A DNA stretch of 64,000 nucleotides from Isoetes taiwanensis (taxonomy: Eukaryota; Streptophyta; Lycopodiopsida; Isoetales; Isoetaceae). How positions within the stretch are numbered: the stretch's first letter is position 1; every line of letters starts with the position of its first letter. This document shows positions 61,706 through 64,000 of the stretch, one piece after another. The DNA is taken from contig JAJEKV010000105.1 of NCBI GenBank assembly GCA_021234155.1, positions 3,392,937 through 3,456,936 on the forward strand, in the 5' to 3' direction. The position numbers and the translations under genes were made by a program. The notes under the pieces are model-generated. The model was not told where the DNA came from and did no database searches. It worked only from the letters and a program-made list of their open reading frames with translations.

Positions 61706-62736
61706 AAAAATCCAACCACAACAAAGCAGCCAGAGCAATAAAGGGGTCTACTGACATTTGCAGTGCACAAGAGGGCAAAGCACATTTGGGAGCTGACTGA
61801 ATGGAACAAGGGCGGCGTAGTGGGGGCCCCCTCTGTCTCATTTAAAAATGGCTTAGAAAATTGGCTTCATGGGCACCACCCACTTCCCCGAAAGAAGAGA
61901 ACCATCAATGCAAAGGCTCTATCTATCTCATCTACCCAATGTTGGGCTCGTGAAATGTAATGCACAATAATGTGCTCCCAAAAAAAAATGGCAGACGCTT
62001 CATGTTACGCAAATCCTACAAGACTTGCTACAAACCTCTCTCAAGGTTCCATTAGTGCACTAAAATCAGATATAATGGCAAGACCCACTTGTCACATTCA
62101 CCGCCGGGATAGAAGATGGCATAGAGTCTTTGCAGTGAGAAGGACAAAAACGGATCATGTTATCATTTTTCGGGAAGAAGGTGAAGCTTGTCCGCCAGAA
62201 CACCACCACAAGGCCCATATTTGGGACTAAAAAATCGAACAACAACAATGGTCTTTGTTGTTTTAAGTCTCACTTCCGGAGACTTCGGGACACATCACAA
62301 TGAAACACTACTTAATATATGCCACACAAATTTACGTGGCCAAATCTTACCTTTTGTAAGGCTTCCACCAAAAACAAGCATTATGCGAGGGGTATCATAG
62401 CTCCCTTTGTAGTGACTTGACTGTTAAAATTGCATGCTTTTTACACACGGAAAGCATGAACATAAAAGGGACAACCTTTCAACATAAACTGTGTACAGAT
62501 GAAGTCTCCCAGTAGATAAACACTGGATGGCAATTCTCTCTTAAAAACACATAGATTACTGGGTAGGCCAGCAACCATCCGGCTCCTGTAATAATCCGTG
62601 TATAAGTGATCATCATCACTATTTACAACCCCACCGTTTAATTTGGTGGCAAAACGAGAGCAAAACAGAGGCTTCAATCAATTTCCAAAACTAGTACTGC
62701 TGATCCTTCCTGGATCAGAACTATAATTCGTATTTA
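61706..62736. other. Unassigned between pseudogene pieces
   Basis: No identifiable frame. Could be intron sequence of the decayed peptidase gene. Confidence 0.35.
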
Positions 62737-62900
62737 CCTCAGAGCAAGCCTCCAACTCTTTCAATCTTTGAACTTCTGGTATGTCACCAATTGCATATGC
62801 AGAATCATCCTCCAAAGAGCCAGGCTCACTTCTTCCTGGTTTTCGAGCCCTTTTAGGTGCTACAGAATCAAAATGTCGTTGTATTTCTTGAGCAATTCTA
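62737..62900 (-). other. Possible upstream exon, perhaps of the peptidase-like gene
   Basis: On the minus strand AQEIQRHFDSVAPKRARKPG then SEPGSLEDDSAYAIGDIPEV runs to a donor GAG|GTAAAT (boundary 62737/62736). Basic then acidic, low-complexity composition resembles the variable N-terminus of the same family, but the match is weak. Confidence 0.3.
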
Positions 62901-63554
62901 ATCGCTCATCTGCGCTTGCAACCTCATCGCCGGCTAGGCTTTTTCACGACTATGGCGCCATATTTGCCCTAAATCAAGAACGAGCAAAACAATCCCAAAT
63001 GCGGCTCTAAAAAAAGCGGATCGGGACAATATCTTGTGAGAACAAAGGTAAAACTAAGGGGATTCCCTACTTTTCGGCGAAATACTCCACTGTATGCTTT
63101 GCCATACTGAAGCCAGAGTTTGGAGATGCAATCACTTATTCAAGCAGAGCTCTTCCACCTAAATCGATTCAAGATTTTCATTGGGCATTCATAACTAGAT
63201 GCATTAACCATATATCAGACCCATCAAACCGATTAGCTTTGATTTTGGAGATCGAGATCCCTTACAGCAAAAACCATAACCCAGAGACCTAATTTTCGAG
63301 GAAACAGGAACCCTAAAATGAGCTGCTCGAGCTTTGCATGTCGAGCAAAATAAAATGTAATAGGAAAAATAGAACTATTAAAATAAAAAATAAAATATTA
63401 TAAATGTAATGGGTCTACACTATTGAAAAGAGGCATTAAAATTAATTCAAGCGTATGCAAATAAATTGCGCACTCTAGATATACTAATTAGTAGGCCTTG
63501 TGCAATACGCCCATCAAATCATATAAAAACCATTAGAAAAACTGTACAAAAATA
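62901..63554. other. AT-rich, no gene recognised
   Basis: Nothing supportable beyond possible 5' sequence of the peptidase-like gene. Confidence 0.35.
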
Positions 63555-63840
63555 CAAAAAAAACCCCCTGTTATTATGCTACATATTCAGATTTAAGCAT
63601 AGGGAATATCTAGGATGGTCCCATCATCGCCCATGATTAGATGCTTACCTCCTATACGACCTCCGGTCGTGCGCACACGCAGTGCATCATGGCTAAAGAA
63701 TGTTTAAGACGATCCTATCATCGCCCACGGTTACCTACTTAATCTACATGACCTTCGATCATGTGCACATGCATGCATCATGGCCCTGAAGGTTTAAGAC
63801 TAGGGAACATCTAATATGATCCCATCATCGTCCAAGAACC
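63555..63840. repeat. Approximately 100-bp tandem repeat adjoining a shared terminal motif
   Basis: CCCCCTGTTATTATGCTACA (63,56x) recurs from the 6-7 kb units. It is followed by three copies of GAT(G/C)(G/A)TCC(C/T)ATCATCG(C/T)CCA(C/T)/A at about 63,614, 63,708 and 63,813, each within a unit that also carries GACC.(C/T)CG(A/G)TC(G/A)TG(C/T)GCAC. The array may continue to the right. Confidence 0.7.
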
Positions 63841-64000
63841 ATATGTTTAGCCACATATGCATCTTGCATCTCATCATCTCCCTTAGGTCCCATGCACTAG
63901 GCTAAGCTACAACACTTACTTTATTGGCCGACATCGACTAAATCAGAGGTGACTTAGCCGTCGAATTGCTCCATTTGGGTATCGTTTCTCTATATCATGT

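Overview
This is a eukaryotic nuclear window, almost certainly from a land plant. It has introns with GT..AG boundaries, a PLS-class pentatricopeptide repeat (PPR) gene, a STEEP1-like gene that carries the C-terminal UPF0235-type domain known from plant homologues, and remains of other plant genes (NAD-malic enzyme, WDR6-like, ribosomal protein L24). The wording of the PPR repeats and the high transposon load suggest a fern such as Ceratopteris, but that is an impression from memory and not a proof. Most of the window is AT-rich and intergenic. Only two genes look intact within what is visible: the PPR gene at the left edge (minus, runs off the window) and the seven-exon STEEP1-like gene at 55.0-57.1 kb (minus).

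Layout. 0-1.5 kb: PPR gene. 1.5-5.6 kb: no recognised gene. 5.6-7.2 kb: short tandem duplications and three tandem units of about 340-440 bp, each with a tRNA-like segment on the minus strand. 7.2-12.4 kb: a GC-rich, frame-broken LINE with ORF1, endonuclease and reverse transcriptase, ending in a (TTCC)n tail. 12.4-18.5 kb: mostly unassigned, with a PPR relic and a short LINE 3' insertion flanked by 16-bp target-site duplications. 18.7-23.35 kb: a decayed autonomous Helitron (Rep plus PIF1-like helicase). 24.1 kb: a strong hairpin. 24.5-41 kb: three copies of a dispersed repeat (called R here), each followed on the same strand by a broken gene fragment (RPL24, farnesyltransferase alpha N-terminus, NAD-malic enzyme). 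A WDR6-like pseudogene lies at 26.5-27.3 kb. 41-47 kb: mostly unassigned, with phase-compatible exons of an unknown gene at 45.6 kb. 47.8-49.7 kb: a degenerate GAATCT-core satellite interrupted by another R copy. 49.7-50.9 kb: an L1-type LINE fragment. 51.0-54.2 kb: a second member of the 7-12 kb LINE family. 55.0-57.1 kb: STEEP1-like gene. 57-64 kb: a possible Ty3-type LTR end, a foldback/MITE-like element with TIRs of about 95 bp, a decayed prolyl-oligopeptidase (DPP-like) gene, and a tandem repeat at the right edge.

The visible genes do not form a pathway. PPR proteins act in organellar RNA processing or editing, while STEEP1 homologues are nuclear/ER factors. The main theme is transposon turnover and the scattering of gene fragments. 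The most notable pattern is the association of R copies with truncated gene pieces in the same orientation, which raises the possibility of a gene-capturing non-autonomous element family.
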